This document shows positions 1-6,780 of a stretch of DNA of 6,825 nt, piece after piece. Made by a program: the position numbers and the translations under genes. Positions within the stretch are counted from its first letter, which is position 1. Each line of letters opens with the position of its first letter. The notes below the pieces were generated by a model. The model was not told the DNA's origin. It worked only from the letters and a program-made list of their open reading frames with translations, and ran no database searches. Source of the stretch: Proteobacteria bacterium SPGG2 (GTDB lineage: Bacteria > Pseudomonadota > Gammaproteobacteria > Acidiferrobacterales > SPGG2); NCBI GenBank assembly GCA_001643475.1, contig LXTK01000291.1, positions 1 to 6,825 on the forward strand, read 5' to 3'.

Positions 1-1
1 C

Positions 2-1087
2 ATGGGGTGTGCGTTGAGCAATGTCATGGTAGTCGCGGGTGGAACCGGTGGGCACGTGTTTCCTGGGTTAGCGGTGGCCGAATACCTGCGGAGCCAGGGT
101 ATAGACGTGGTGTGGATGGGGACACAGGCAGGCCTGGAATCGCGCGCGGTGCCGGCGGCCGGCTTCGAGATCGAATGGATAGAAATCCGCAGTTTGCGCG
201 GTCGTGGCTTTATGGGGTGGCTGCTGTTGCCAATTAGGTTAGTGGTGGCGATGACACGATCGCTGCATATTATGCTGCGGCGCCGCCCGGACGTGGTGCT
301 AGCGATGGGCGGTTTCGTGGCCGGCCCCGGTGGCTTAGTTGCTTGCCTATTGCGCAAACCGCTCTTGATCCATGAACAAAACGCGGTCGCCGGGTTGACT
401 AACCGTTGGTTGGCCCTGTTTGCAGATCAAATTCTGGCTGGATTTCCGAACGCCTTTAAACATCGGCCACGGGCCAGGCATGTTGGCAATCCCGTGCGGC
501 GAGAAATCGACAAGTTGCCGGCGCCACAGCTCGACACCATACAAGAAGGCCGATTATGTCTGTTGATATTGGGAGGCAGTCAAGGCGCCCAAATATTCAA
601 CGAGGTGGTGCCCAAGGCGTTGCGCGGACTTACCGCGGACGATAGTCCCGATGTTTGGCACCAGTGCGGTGAGCGCTGGTTGGAATCAACGCGGGCCGCG
701 TACCAGGGTATCCCCGCCAAGGTCGATGTGACCACCTTCATTGATGACATGGCAGCCGCTTATCGTTGGGCCGATTTGATCATCTGTCGGGCCGGCGCCA
801 TGACGATCGCCGAGCTCACGGTTGCCGGTTGCGCCGCAATCCTTGTGCCACTACCGCACGCGGCCGACGACCATCAGACAGCCAACGCGAAGTTTCTGGC
901 GGAACGCGAAGCCGCCATTCTGCTTTCGCAGCAAGATTTCTTGGCGTCGCGCGTGGGCGATTTGCTTGCACGGTTTAATAGCAACCGTCAGTTGCTCATG
1001 AAGATGGCGGTTAACGCGCGTCGTTGTGCTATGCCTGGCGCAGCAGAAACGGTCGGACAGCTATGCATGGAGGCGATGCATGCATAA
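2..1087 (+). CDS. murG: MurG, UDP-GlcNAc:lipid I GlcNAc transferase
   Basis: MurG transfers GlcNAc from UDP-GlcNAc to undecaprenyl-pyrophosphoryl-MurNAc-pentapeptide (lipid I) on the inner face of the cytoplasmic membrane, giving lipid II. The 361-residue product has the normal family length (E. coli about 355) and the two-domain GT-B layout. Visible motifs are the N-terminal glycine loop GGTGGH (residues 13-18), a second glycine-rich loop GGFVAGPGGL (103-112), HEQN (124-127), GGSQGA at the start of the C-terminal domain (191-196), FIDDM (246-250), and the sugar-nucleotide site with Glu271 (TIAE) and the HQTANA segment (291-296). The ATG at base 2 puts 12 residues before GGTGGH, as in E. coli MurG. 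The ribosome binding site lies outside the window, so a start further upstream cannot be excluded. The 3' end overlaps murC by 8 nt. Confidence 0.97.
   Translation: MGCALSNVMVVAGGTGGHVFPGLAVAEYLRSQGIDVVWMGTQAGLESRAVPAAGFEIEWIEIRSLRGRGFMGWLLLPIRLVVAMTRSLHIMLRRRPDVVLAMGGFVAGPGGLVACLLRKPLLIHEQNAVAGLTNRWLALFADQILAGFPNAFKHRPRARHVGNPVRREIDKLPAPQLDTIQEGRLCLLILGGSQGAQIFNEVVPKALRGLTADDSPDVWHQCGERWLESTRAAYQGIPAKVDVTTFIDDMAAAYRWADLIICRAGAMTIAELTVAGCAAILVPLPHAADDHQTANAKFLAEREAAILLSQQDFLASRVGDLLARFNSNRQLLMKMAVNARRCAMPGAAETVGQLCMEAMHA
1062..1086 (+). promoter_or_regulatory. Inverted repeat (hairpin) over the murC translation start
   Basis: TATGCATG at 1062-1069 is the exact reverse complement of CATGCATA at 1079-1086, separated by a 9-nt loop. 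In the mRNA the loop would show most of the murC Shine-Dalgarno (GGAGG, 1069-1073), while the start codon at 1080-1082 would sit in the 3' arm. Ribosomes finishing murG would unfold it, giving translational coupling. Because ATGCAT is self-complementary, the same bases also form a direct repeat (ATGCATG at 1063-1069 and 1076-1082), so the hairpin could be incidental. The structure is seen; the regulatory role is inferred. Confidence 0.4.
1069..1073 (+). promoter_or_regulatory. murC ribosome binding site
   Basis: GGAGG lies 6 nt before the ATG at 1080, an ideal spacing. This supports the 1080 start over the in-frame ATG at 1026, which would add 18 residues with no homology to MurC before the Rossmann motif. 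Confidence 0.75.
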
Positions 1088-2480
1088 CTGGGTTAAACGT
1101 ATCCATTTCGTCGGTATCGGCGGAGCTGGCATGAGTGGGATTGCCGAGGTTCTCAATAATCTGCACTTTGACGTCTCCGGTTCGGATGTCCGAGAAAGTA
1201 CCAATACCCGCCGGCTGACGACACTTGGCGTACCGGTGCACATTGGTCACAAGTCGATACTTGTCGAAGGCGTTGATGCGGTTGTTGTGTCTTCAGCCAT
1301 CAACGGTACGAATCCGGAAGTGATGGCGGCGAAGAAAGCCAAAATACCCGTAGTGCCACGAGCCGAGATGTTGAGCGAGTTAATGCGATTTCAACGCGGC
1401 ATCGCTATTGCCGGCACGCATGGCAAGACAACCACTACCAGCTTGATTGCCAGTGTACTGGCGGAGGGTGGACTGGACCCGACATTTGTGATCGGTGGCC
1501 GACTCAACAGTGCTGCGAGTAATGCCCGTTTGGGTTATGGCGAATACTTGGTAGCAGAGGCCGATGAGAGTGACGCCTCATTTCTTCATTTGCAGCCGTT
1601 CGTCGCGGTGGTGACGAATATCGACAACGACCATCTCAGTAGCTACGAGGGTGATTTCGAAAAGTTAAAACAGGCATTTGTCAGTTTCTTACACAATCTG
1701 CCGTTCTACGGTCTTGCCATCGTATGTTTGGATGATCCTGTCGTACGAGAAATCGTTTCCCAAATCAATAAGCCCATAGTGACTTATGGCACCTGTGAAG
1801 AAGCCAATGTCCGTGCTCGTAACATAGAACAACAAGGCTTGCAGATGCGCTTTACGGTGGATTTGGATGATCATCCAGAATGGCTTGAGCTTACGCTCAA
1901 CCAACCGGGTGTACACAATGTGTTGAACGCATTGGCTGCAGTCGCAGTAGCGCGTGAGCTTGGTGTAGCGAAAGAGGCGATCGCCAGCGGGCTCGCCAAT
2001 TTTTCTGGAATCGGAAGGCGATTTCAGGTACTGGGCCAACTACCTCTCGGTGATGGCGATGTGATCTTGGTTGATGATTATGGGCATCATCCACGAGAAC
2101 TCGCGGCAACGATGGCGGCGGCACGACGTGGATGGCCGGATCGGCGATTAGTGGTGGCGTTTCAGCCGCACCGCTATAGCCGTACCCACGATTTACTTGA
2201 TGATTTTAGCGTGGTGTTAAACGACATTGACGCGCTTGTGATTACTGAAACATATAGCGCTGGTGAATCGCCGATAAGCGGCGCCGACGGGCGTGCCTTG
2301 TGTCGTGCGGTACGTGCTCGCGGGAACGTGAGTCCGATTTTTGTTGAAGATGTCGAACTGTTGGCTGACACCCTGAGCGAGATCCTACGCCCGAATGATC
2401 TGTTGTTAATCATGGGCGCCGGCAGCATTGGCCAGGTGGCAAGCGCGCTACCCGAGACGCTTGTACAGAGGTGGAAATGA
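1080..2480 (+). CDS. murC: MurC, UDP-N-acetylmuramate--L-alanine ligase
   Basis: MurC is the cytoplasmic ATP-dependent ligase that joins L-Ala to UDP-MurNAc, the first amino acid of the peptide stem. The 466-residue protein shows all three Mur ligase domains. The N-terminal UDP-binding Rossmann domain has GIGGAGM (12-18). The central ATPase has the P-loop GTHGKTTTT (112-120), DESD (162-165) and the NIDNDH segment (180-185). The GVHNVLNALAA segment (277-287) precedes the C-terminal domain, which has DDYGHHP (332-338), FQPHRYSRT (361-369) and GAGSI (446-450). I take the ATG at 1080 because of the GGAGG upstream and because it places GIGGAGM about 12 residues in, as usual. An alternative in-frame ATG at 1026 lies well inside murG. 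The gene overlaps murG by 8 nt and murB by 4 nt (ATGA). No key residue appears to be missing. Confidence 0.97.
   Translation: MHNWVKRIHFVGIGGAGMSGIAEVLNNLHFDVSGSDVRESTNTRRLTTLGVPVHIGHKSILVEGVDAVVVSSAINGTNPEVMAAKKAKIPVVPRAEMLSELMRFQRGIAIAGTHGKTTTTSLIASVLAEGGLDPTFVIGGRLNSAASNARLGYGEYLVAEADESDASFLHLQPFVAVVTNIDNDHLSSYEGDFEKLKQAFVSFLHNLPFYGLAIVCLDDPVVREIVSQINKPIVTYGTCEEANVRARNIEQQGLQMRFTVDLDDHPEWLELTLNQPGVHNVLNALAAVAVARELGVAKEAIASGLANFSGIGRRFQVLGQLPLGDGDVILVDDYGHHPRELAATMAAARRGWPDRRLVVAFQPHRYSRTHDLLDDFSVVLNDIDALVITETYSAGESPISGADGRALCRAVRARGNVSPIFVEDVELLADTLSEILRPNDLLLIMGAGSIGQVASALPETLVQRWK
2467..2471 (+). promoter_or_regulatory. murB ribosome binding site
   Basis: AGAGG ends 5 nt before the ATG at 2477, inside the last codons of murC. 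It favours ATG 2477 over the in-frame GTG at 2471, which would overlap the Shine-Dalgarno itself. Confidence 0.65.
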
Positions 2481-3373
2481 TCGTGGCGCACAAGAAAGGT
2501 AGCTTGCGAGGCCAATTGCGGGTCGATGAGCCTATGTCCAGACATACGAGTTGGCGTGTCGGCGGCTGTGCAGATTATTTCTATGTGCCAGCCGATATCG
2601 CCGATTTGGCCATGTACCTGAATAGTTTGCCAACCGAACGACCCGTGTATTGGCTTGGTCTTGGGAGCAACATGCTTGTGCGTGATGGCGGAATACGAGG
2701 TTGCGTAATCGCCACGAGTGGAGCGCTCAACCGTTTACAAATGGTAGGTGAACATCGCGTGCGAGTGGAAGCTGGTGTTGCTGGTGCAAAAGTCGCGCGG
2801 TTCACAGTTGGCCACGGCCTTACCGGCGCGCAGTTCTTGGCGGGGATTCCTGGAACCATGGGTGGCGCGCTGGCCATGAACGCTGGCGCGTTTGGCGGCG
2901 AGACCTGGGACATCGTCGATAAAGTGGAAACTATCGACCGCCAAGGCCGCGTACGCAACCGCATGCGCTCTGAGTTCAAAATTGGCTACCGGCACATAAC
3001 CGGACCCGCAGATGAATGGTTTGTGGCTGCACATTTACGACTCACCCAGGGTGACGTCACCGAAGGAAAGGCCAACATCAGGATATTGCTGGCGAAGCGG
3101 AACCAAACCCAACCGACTCAAATTGCAAATGCCGGTTCGGTCTTTAAGAATCCGCCGGGCGATTATGCCGCACGCTTAATCGAAGCAAGTGGGATGAAAG
3201 GGTTATGTGTTGGCACGGCATGTGTGTCACAGGTGCACGCAAATTTTATCGTGAATACTGGCAGCGCTACTGCAGCCGATATTGAAGACCTCATGCAGCG
3301 TGTTCGCAAAGGCGTTGAACAGCAGCAGGGCGTTGCGTTGGAAACAGAAGTGCGAATAGTTGGCGAGGCTTAA
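2477..3373 (+). CDS. murB: MurB, UDP-N-acetylenolpyruvoylglucosamine reductase
   Basis: MurB is a cytoplasmic FAD enzyme that uses NADPH to reduce UDP-GlcNAc-enolpyruvate to UDP-MurNAc, the substrate of MurC encoded just upstream. The FAD-binding part shows TSWRVGG (24-30), GLGSNMLVRDGG (61-72) and GIPGTMGGALAMNAGAFG (123-140). The catalytic elements expected of the family are present: Tyr171-Arg172 in GYRH, Ser221 in GSVFKNP (220-226), and Glu291 in LETEVRIVG near the C-terminus. HANFIVN (254-260) is also typical. At 298 residues it is clearly shorter than E. coli MurB (about 342), so it looks like the compact type II form that lacks the extra loop of type I. The ATG at 2477 overlaps the murC stop as ATGA. 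The stop overlaps the ftsQ start by one base, so no ddl gene lies between them. Confidence 0.96.
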   Translation: MIVAHKKGSLRGQLRVDEPMSRHTSWRVGGCADYFYVPADIADLAMYLNSLPTERPVYWLGLGSNMLVRDGGIRGCVIATSGALNRLQMVGEHRVRVEAGVAGAKVARFTVGHGLTGAQFLAGIPGTMGGALAMNAGAFGGETWDIVDKVETIDRQGRVRNRMRSEFKIGYRHITGPADEWFVAAHLRLTQGDVTEGKANIRILLAKRNQTQPTQIANAGSVFKNPPGDYAARLIEASGMKGLCVGTACVSQVHANFIVNTGSATAADIEDLMQRVRKGVEQQQGVALETEVRIVGEA

Positions 3374-4191
3374 TGGCAAGAGTTAACAGGCGTCATACAA
3401 CTAAGCTGCGCATTGGCTTTACAAAGCGTCTGAGCAACTTGCTTTGGGACGATAGCACACCATTCCGAGCTGGAATGACAATGTTGGCAGCGCTAGTGCT
3501 GCTGGTTTTTGCCGCGCTCATGCTCGACTGGTTCTTGCGTGCGGACACATTCCCGATCGCCAATGTGAATTTTGAAGGCCGATTTGAACATGTAACGCGC
3601 GACCACTTGGTCGCAGCCGTAAAGGACCATGTACGGGGCAATTTCTTTGCCGCCGATCTGGATTCGGTGAAAGAGCATGTTGAATCTATACCCTGGGTGT
3701 ATCGCGCATCCGTGCGCCGTCAATGGCCGCGTGATCTGCATATCCGCTTCGAGGAGCAAAAATTAGTGAGCCAATGGGGTGAAGGTGCCTGGCTGAATCA
3801 TGCGGGCGAGTTGGTGCGGTTGAATTCTGCATATACTGCCCCTGACCTTCCACAACTCCAAGGCCCGGAAGATACTCACGCTCACGTGCTCGCGCGCTAC
3901 CAGGACTTCAGCAAATTGCTGCAGCCGGTCGCCATGCGGATCGTGGGCGTCACGTTGACACCCCGACGCACATGGCGGCTACAGCTCGATACTGGTGTAA
4001 CACTTGTTCTCGAACGTGAGAACCCTGACGCGAAGATCAAACGCTTCGCACGCATTTACCGGCAGGCATTAGCAAAGCATGAATCCAAGATCAAGCAGGT
4101 GGACTTGCGCTACACAAATGGGTTTGCGGTGGAGTGGTTAGTTCCACCAGCTGCCGTCGTTTCAACAGTGAACTTGACTGTCACACAGTGA
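3373..4191 (+). CDS. ftsQ: FtsQ, divisome membrane protein
   Basis: FtsQ is a single-pass inner-membrane division protein that links early septal-ring components to FtsB/FtsL and the septal synthase. The 272-residue product has a basic cytoplasmic tail (about 1-34), one hydrophobic segment (about 35-55, AGMTMLAALVLLVFAALML), a periplasmic POTRA domain (about 60-128, starting FPIANVNFEG and containing IPWVYRASVRRQWPRDL), and a beta domain. The late strand VDLRYTNGFAVEW (243-255) matches the region that binds FtsB in E. coli. The ATG shares its A with the murB stop (TAATG). GAGG at 3365-3368 is the likely ribosome binding site, 4 nt upstream. The gene ends in tandem stops, TGA then TAG. FtsQ sequences diverge strongly, so the call rests on architecture, motifs and position between murB and ftsA. 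Confidence 0.95.
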   Translation: MARVNRRHTTKLRIGFTKRLSNLLWDDSTPFRAGMTMLAALVLLVFAALMLDWFLRADTFPIANVNFEGRFEHVTRDHLVAAVKDHVRGNFFAADLDSVKEHVESIPWVYRASVRRQWPRDLHIRFEEQKLVSQWGEGAWLNHAGELVRLNSAYTAPDLPQLQGPEDTHAHVLARYQDFSKLLQPVAMRIVGVTLTPRRTWRLQLDTGVTLVLERENPDAKIKRFARIYRQALAKHESKIKQVDLRYTNGFAVEWLVPPAAVVSTVNLTVTQ

Positions 4192-4198
4192 TAGACCC

Positions 4199-4207
4199 AA
4201 GAGGTGA
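4199..4207 (+). promoter_or_regulatory. ftsA ribosome binding site
   Basis: AAGAGGTGA sits just before the ftsA ATG at 4211 and is a long match to the anti-Shine-Dalgarno. It fills half of the 19-nt ftsQ-ftsA gap and is the strongest-looking site in the window, so ftsA need not depend on coupling to ftsQ. Confidence 0.7.
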
Positions 4208-4210
4208 ACT

Positions 4211-5452
4211 ATGGCTAGGCGGGATGACGAAAAACTGATCGTAGGACTCGATATCGGCACTTCCAAGGTATTAGCGATTGTGGGGGAAATGTGTCCGACG
4301 GGTGAGATCGAAATTATGGGGGTAGGACATCATCCTTCACGGGGAATAAAGAAAGGGGTGGTGGTAAATATCGAATCTACCGTGCAGTCAATTCAACGCG
4401 CCATAGAGGAAGCCGAGCTTATGGCCGGTTGCCAAATTCATTCGGTATACGCTGGGATCGCGGGCAGTCACATAAACAGTTTCAATTCACATGGAATCGT
4501 TGCGATCAAAGATAAAGAAGTTGCCGGTGGAGATGTCGGTCGCGTGATCGAGGCGGCACGTGCATTGGCGATCCCAGCCGATCAAAAGATCTTGCACATC
4601 CTGCCACAAGAATATGTGATTGATAACCAAGATGGCGTACGCGAGCCACAAGGCATGTGTGGTGTGCGGTTGGAAGCGAAAGTACATATTGTCACTGGTG
4701 CTGTAAGCGCGGCACAGAACATCATTAAGTGCGTCCGTCGGTGCGGGCTCGAGGTCGACGATGTCGTGCTCGAACAGATCGCGTCAAGTATGTCTGTTCT
4801 CACAGAAGACGAAAAAGAACTCGGCGTTTGCTTGGCCGATATCGGTGGCGGTACAACAGATATCTCTGTTTTTACGGAAGGTGCTATACGTCACACGGCG
4901 GTGATCCCTATCGCCGGCGATCAAGTTACTAACGATATTGCAGTCGCGCTGCGTACACCAACCCAACATGCAGAGGACATCAAGATGAAATACGGATGCG
5001 CCCTGACCGCACTGGCGCGCCGCGACGAAACAATAGAAGTCCCCAGCGTCGGCGATCGCCCGCCACGGAAGCTGTCTCGTCAAACTCTGGCTGAGGTGAT
5101 CGAACCCCGTATTGAGGAGCTATATGGCCTAGTCCTGGCGGAGCTGCGACGTAGTGGCTTCGAAGAGGTCATGGGCTCTGGCGTCGTGTTAACCGGCGGT
5201 AGTTCGAAGATGGTGGGAATGATCGATCTCGCGGAAGAAGTGTTTCATATGCCGGTACGACTTGGCGTTCCGCAGTATGTTGGTGGATTGACTGGGGTGA
5301 TCGACAACCCGATTTACGCCACCGGCGTAGGGCTCGTCTTATATGGAGCACAAAATAAGAACGGCTTGCCTTATCTAATCCACGCGAGCTCGAACTCGGG
5401 CTTCAAGGGTATGTTCGGTAAGGCCAGGAGTTGGTTCCAGGGGAACTTCTGA
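4211..5452 (+). CDS. ftsA: FtsA, actin-like FtsZ membrane tether
   Basis: FtsA is an actin-fold ATPase that anchors FtsZ filaments to the inner membrane and recruits later division proteins. The 413-residue product has normal length. Visible parts are phosphate-1 (VGLDIGTSK, 11-19), the FtsA-specific 1C subdomain (about 85-162), phosphate-2 (ADIGGGTTDISVF, 209-221), and the adenosine motif (VVLTGGSSKM, 325-334). A C-terminal amphipathic helix (GMFGKARSWFQGNF, 400-413) would dip into the membrane; its mix of basic and large hydrophobic residues matches the known targeting sequence. The ATG at 4211 has a strong ribosome binding site and starts ten residues before the first nucleotide motif, as expected. 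The segment preceding the final helix (about 384-398) is the usual flexible linker. Nothing appears missing. Confidence 0.98.
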   Translation: MARRDDEKLIVGLDIGTSKVLAIVGEMCPTGEIEIMGVGHHPSRGIKKGVVVNIESTVQSIQRAIEEAELMAGCQIHSVYAGIAGSHINSFNSHGIVAIKDKEVAGGDVGRVIEAARALAIPADQKILHILPQEYVIDNQDGVREPQGMCGVRLEAKVHIVTGAVSAAQNIIKCVRRCGLEVDDVVLEQIASSMSVLTEDEKELGVCLADIGGGTTDISVFTEGAIRHTAVIPIAGDQVTNDIAVALRTPTQHAEDIKMKYGCALTALARRDETIEVPSVGDRPPRKLSRQTLAEVIEPRIEELYGLVLAELRRSGFEEVMGSGVVLTGGSSKMVGMIDLAEEVFHMPVRLGVPQYVGGLTGVIDNPIYATGVGLVLYGAQNKNGLPYLIHASSNSGFKGMFGKARSWFQGNF

Positions 5453-5533
5453 TGTGCAATGAGAGAGTTTGTTTTGCAGCGTTAAGAGGATATTTGCATT
5501 TTTCAGGCATCCCGAAACAGGAGATACCAAGCT
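5453..5533 (+). promoter_or_regulatory. ftsA-ftsZ intergenic leader with ftsZ ribosome binding site
   Basis: This 81-nt A/T-richer gap is the only sizeable spacer inside the operon. AGGAG at 5519-5523 lies 10 nt before the ftsZ ATG, slightly longer than ideal. TTGTTT (5469-5474) and TATTTG (5491-5496) have a 16-nt spacer and could be a weak sigma-70 promoter, but the -10 match is poor. I see no convincing inverted repeat here. ftsZ is commonly given extra promoters in this region or within ftsA, so a promoter is plausible but not shown. Confidence 0.35.
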
Positions 5534-6670
5534 ATGTTTGAATTGATGGATACATACGGCCAACAGGCCATCATCAAAGTAATCGGCGTCGGTGGCGGCG
5601 GGGGAAACGCCGTCGATCATATGGTTGCCGCCAATATTGAAGGTGTTGAATTCATTAATGCCAACACCGATGCACAGGCACTCAAGAAATCGAGTGCGCG
5701 AACCGTACTGCAACTTGGCGCGAATCTAACCAAAGGTCTCGGTTGCGGCGCGGATCCTGCTATCGGTCGGCAAGCCGCGGTCGAGGATCGCGAACGAATC
5801 GCCGAGGCACTAGCGGGTGCGGACATGGTATTCCTCACGGCTGGTATGGGCGGTGGTACAGGTAGTGGCGCCGGCCCCATCGTGGCACAGGTCGCCCAGG
5901 ACATGGGTATTCTCATCGTTGCTGTAGTGACTAAACCGTTTCTCTTCGAGGGAAGCAAACGCATGTCGGTCGCGGAGGACGGCATCCGCGAATTGACCGA
6001 GTACGTCGATTCCATAACTACGATTCCGAACGAAAAGCTGCTTACCGTACTTGGCAAAGATGCCACACTCCTAAATGCGTTTAGTGAGGCCAATGAAGTG
6101 CTGCAGGGCGCGGTACAAGGTATTGCCGAATTGATCACGCGGCCGGGCCTCATAAACGTCGACTTCGCTGATGTGCGTACGGTGATGTCGGAGATGGGGA
6201 TGGCGATGATGGGATCGGCCGCTGCCACCGGCGAGAACCGTGCCACCCAAGCCTCGCTCGCGGCGATTTCGAGCCCGCTGCTCGAAGACATCAACATCTC
6301 TGGTGCACGTGGTCTGTTGGTAAACGTCACCGCTGGTCTCGACATGTCTATCGGTGAGTTCGAGGAGGTCGGCAATACTGTCAAAGAGTTCGTCGCCGAC
6401 GATGCTACCGTTGTTGTGGGCACGGTTATTGAACCGGATATGCAAGACGAACTCCGGGTGACCATCGTCGCCACCGGTCTCGGTCAAGGTCAGAAGCGAC
6501 AACAACCATATCAAGTTGTTCGTACCGGTACTGGGACCACGGATTACGCGGCGCTTGATACACCTACCGTCATTCGCAATCGTCGTGGTGGTTACGATGA
6601 AGCGCCCAAGGGAGAGGCTGCGCTGGAATGTCTAGATATCCCAGCATTTCTGCGAAGACAGGCGGATTAA
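5534..6670 (+). CDS. ftsZ: FtsZ, tubulin-like division GTPase
   Basis: FtsZ polymerises with GTP into the Z-ring that places and drives septation. The 378-residue product closely matches E. coli FtsZ (383). The N-terminal GTPase domain has VIGVGGGGGNAV (16-27), NTDAQAL (44-50), the signature GGGTGSG (106-112), and TKPFLFEG (133-140). The T7 loop NVDFADV (208-214) carries Asp210 and Asp213, which complete GTP hydrolysis on the neighbouring subunit. The core ends near residue 318, followed by a variable linker (about 320-364) and the conserved C-terminal peptide CLDIPAFLRRQAD (366-378), which binds FtsA and ZipA. Two positions stand out: Ser111 replaces the usual bacterial Thr in the signature, and Cys71 stands where E. 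coli has Ala in GLGAGA. The ATG at 5534 gives the family-typical MFELM start. The gene is intact and ends 155 nt before the window edge. Confidence 0.99.
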   Translation: MFELMDTYGQQAIIKVIGVGGGGGNAVDHMVAANIEGVEFINANTDAQALKKSSARTVLQLGANLTKGLGCGADPAIGRQAAVEDRERIAEALAGADMVFLTAGMGGGTGSGAGPIVAQVAQDMGILIVAVVTKPFLFEGSKRMSVAEDGIRELTEYVDSITTIPNEKLLTVLGKDATLLNAFSEANEVLQGAVQGIAELITRPGLINVDFADVRTVMSEMGMAMMGSAAATGENRATQASLAAISSPLLEDINISGARGLLVNVTAGLDMSIGEFEEVGNTVKEFVADDATVVVGTVIEPDMQDELRVTIVATGLGQGQKRQQPYQVVRTGTGTTDYAALDTPTVIRNRRGGYDEAPKGEAALECLDIPAFLRRQAD

Positions 6671-6680
6671 TCCAAACAAT

Positions 6681-6726
6681 CAATAGGTTGCAGTGGCCTA
6701 CCTATTGCCAATGGGGGAGCAGGCCA
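6681..6726 (+). promoter_or_regulatory. Stem-loop after ftsZ, possibly an H-type pseudoknot
   Basis: Ten bases after the ftsZ stop, CAATAGGT (6681-6688) pairs perfectly with ACCTATTG (6700-6707) around an 11-nt loop. The last six loop bases, TGGCCT (6694-6699), are the reverse complement of AGGCCA (6721-6726). Both helices can form together with a 5-nt loop 1, no base between the helices and a 13-nt loop 3, which is feasible pseudoknot geometry. No T-run follows, so it is not a typical intrinsic terminator. It could stabilise the ftsZ mRNA 3' end or act as a processing or pausing site; the role is inferred. Confidence 0.4.
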
Positions 6727-6732
6727 TAATGC

Positions 6733-6762
6733 TGGACATAGGTAAGCTTTTACATCGATAAT
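6733..6762 (+). promoter_or_regulatory. Candidate sigma-70 promoter downstream of ftsZ
   Basis: TGGACA (6733-6738) matches the -35 consensus at five of six positions. GATAAT (6757-6762) matches the -10 consensus at five of six, with an 18-nt spacer. Transcription would start around 6769. It is the best promoter-like pair I noticed in the non-coding parts of the window. It would drive the gene beyond the edge, often lpxC at this position in gammaproteobacteria. There is no extended -10 TG. Confidence 0.5.
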
Positions 6763-6780
6763 ATCTGTTAAGCCTGAATA

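Noticed and set aside
1026..1079. In-frame N-terminal extension of MurC from the ATG at 1026
   Set aside because: The 18 extra residues do not resemble MurC, lie inside murG, and lack a good Shine-Dalgarno. The ATG at 1080 has GGAGG at 6-nt spacing.
5052..5059. GCGATCGC octamer resembling the cyanobacterial HIP1 repeat
   Set aside because: I noticed no over-representation, and the gene content and FtsZ type are proteobacterial. Chance occurrence in coding sequence.
5617..6474. Long open frame (285 codons) on the minus strand within ftsZ
   Set aside because: It lies wholly inside a highly conserved gene, and its Ser/Thr/Pro-rich, low-complexity product looks like the antisense of ftsZ codons. 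I see no recognisable domain or separate promoter.
6729..6761. Ten-codon reading frame (MLDIGKLLHR) after ftsZ with a G-rich stretch upstream
   Set aside because: Too short to support. It overlaps the candidate promoter and has no telling composition for an attenuation leader peptide.
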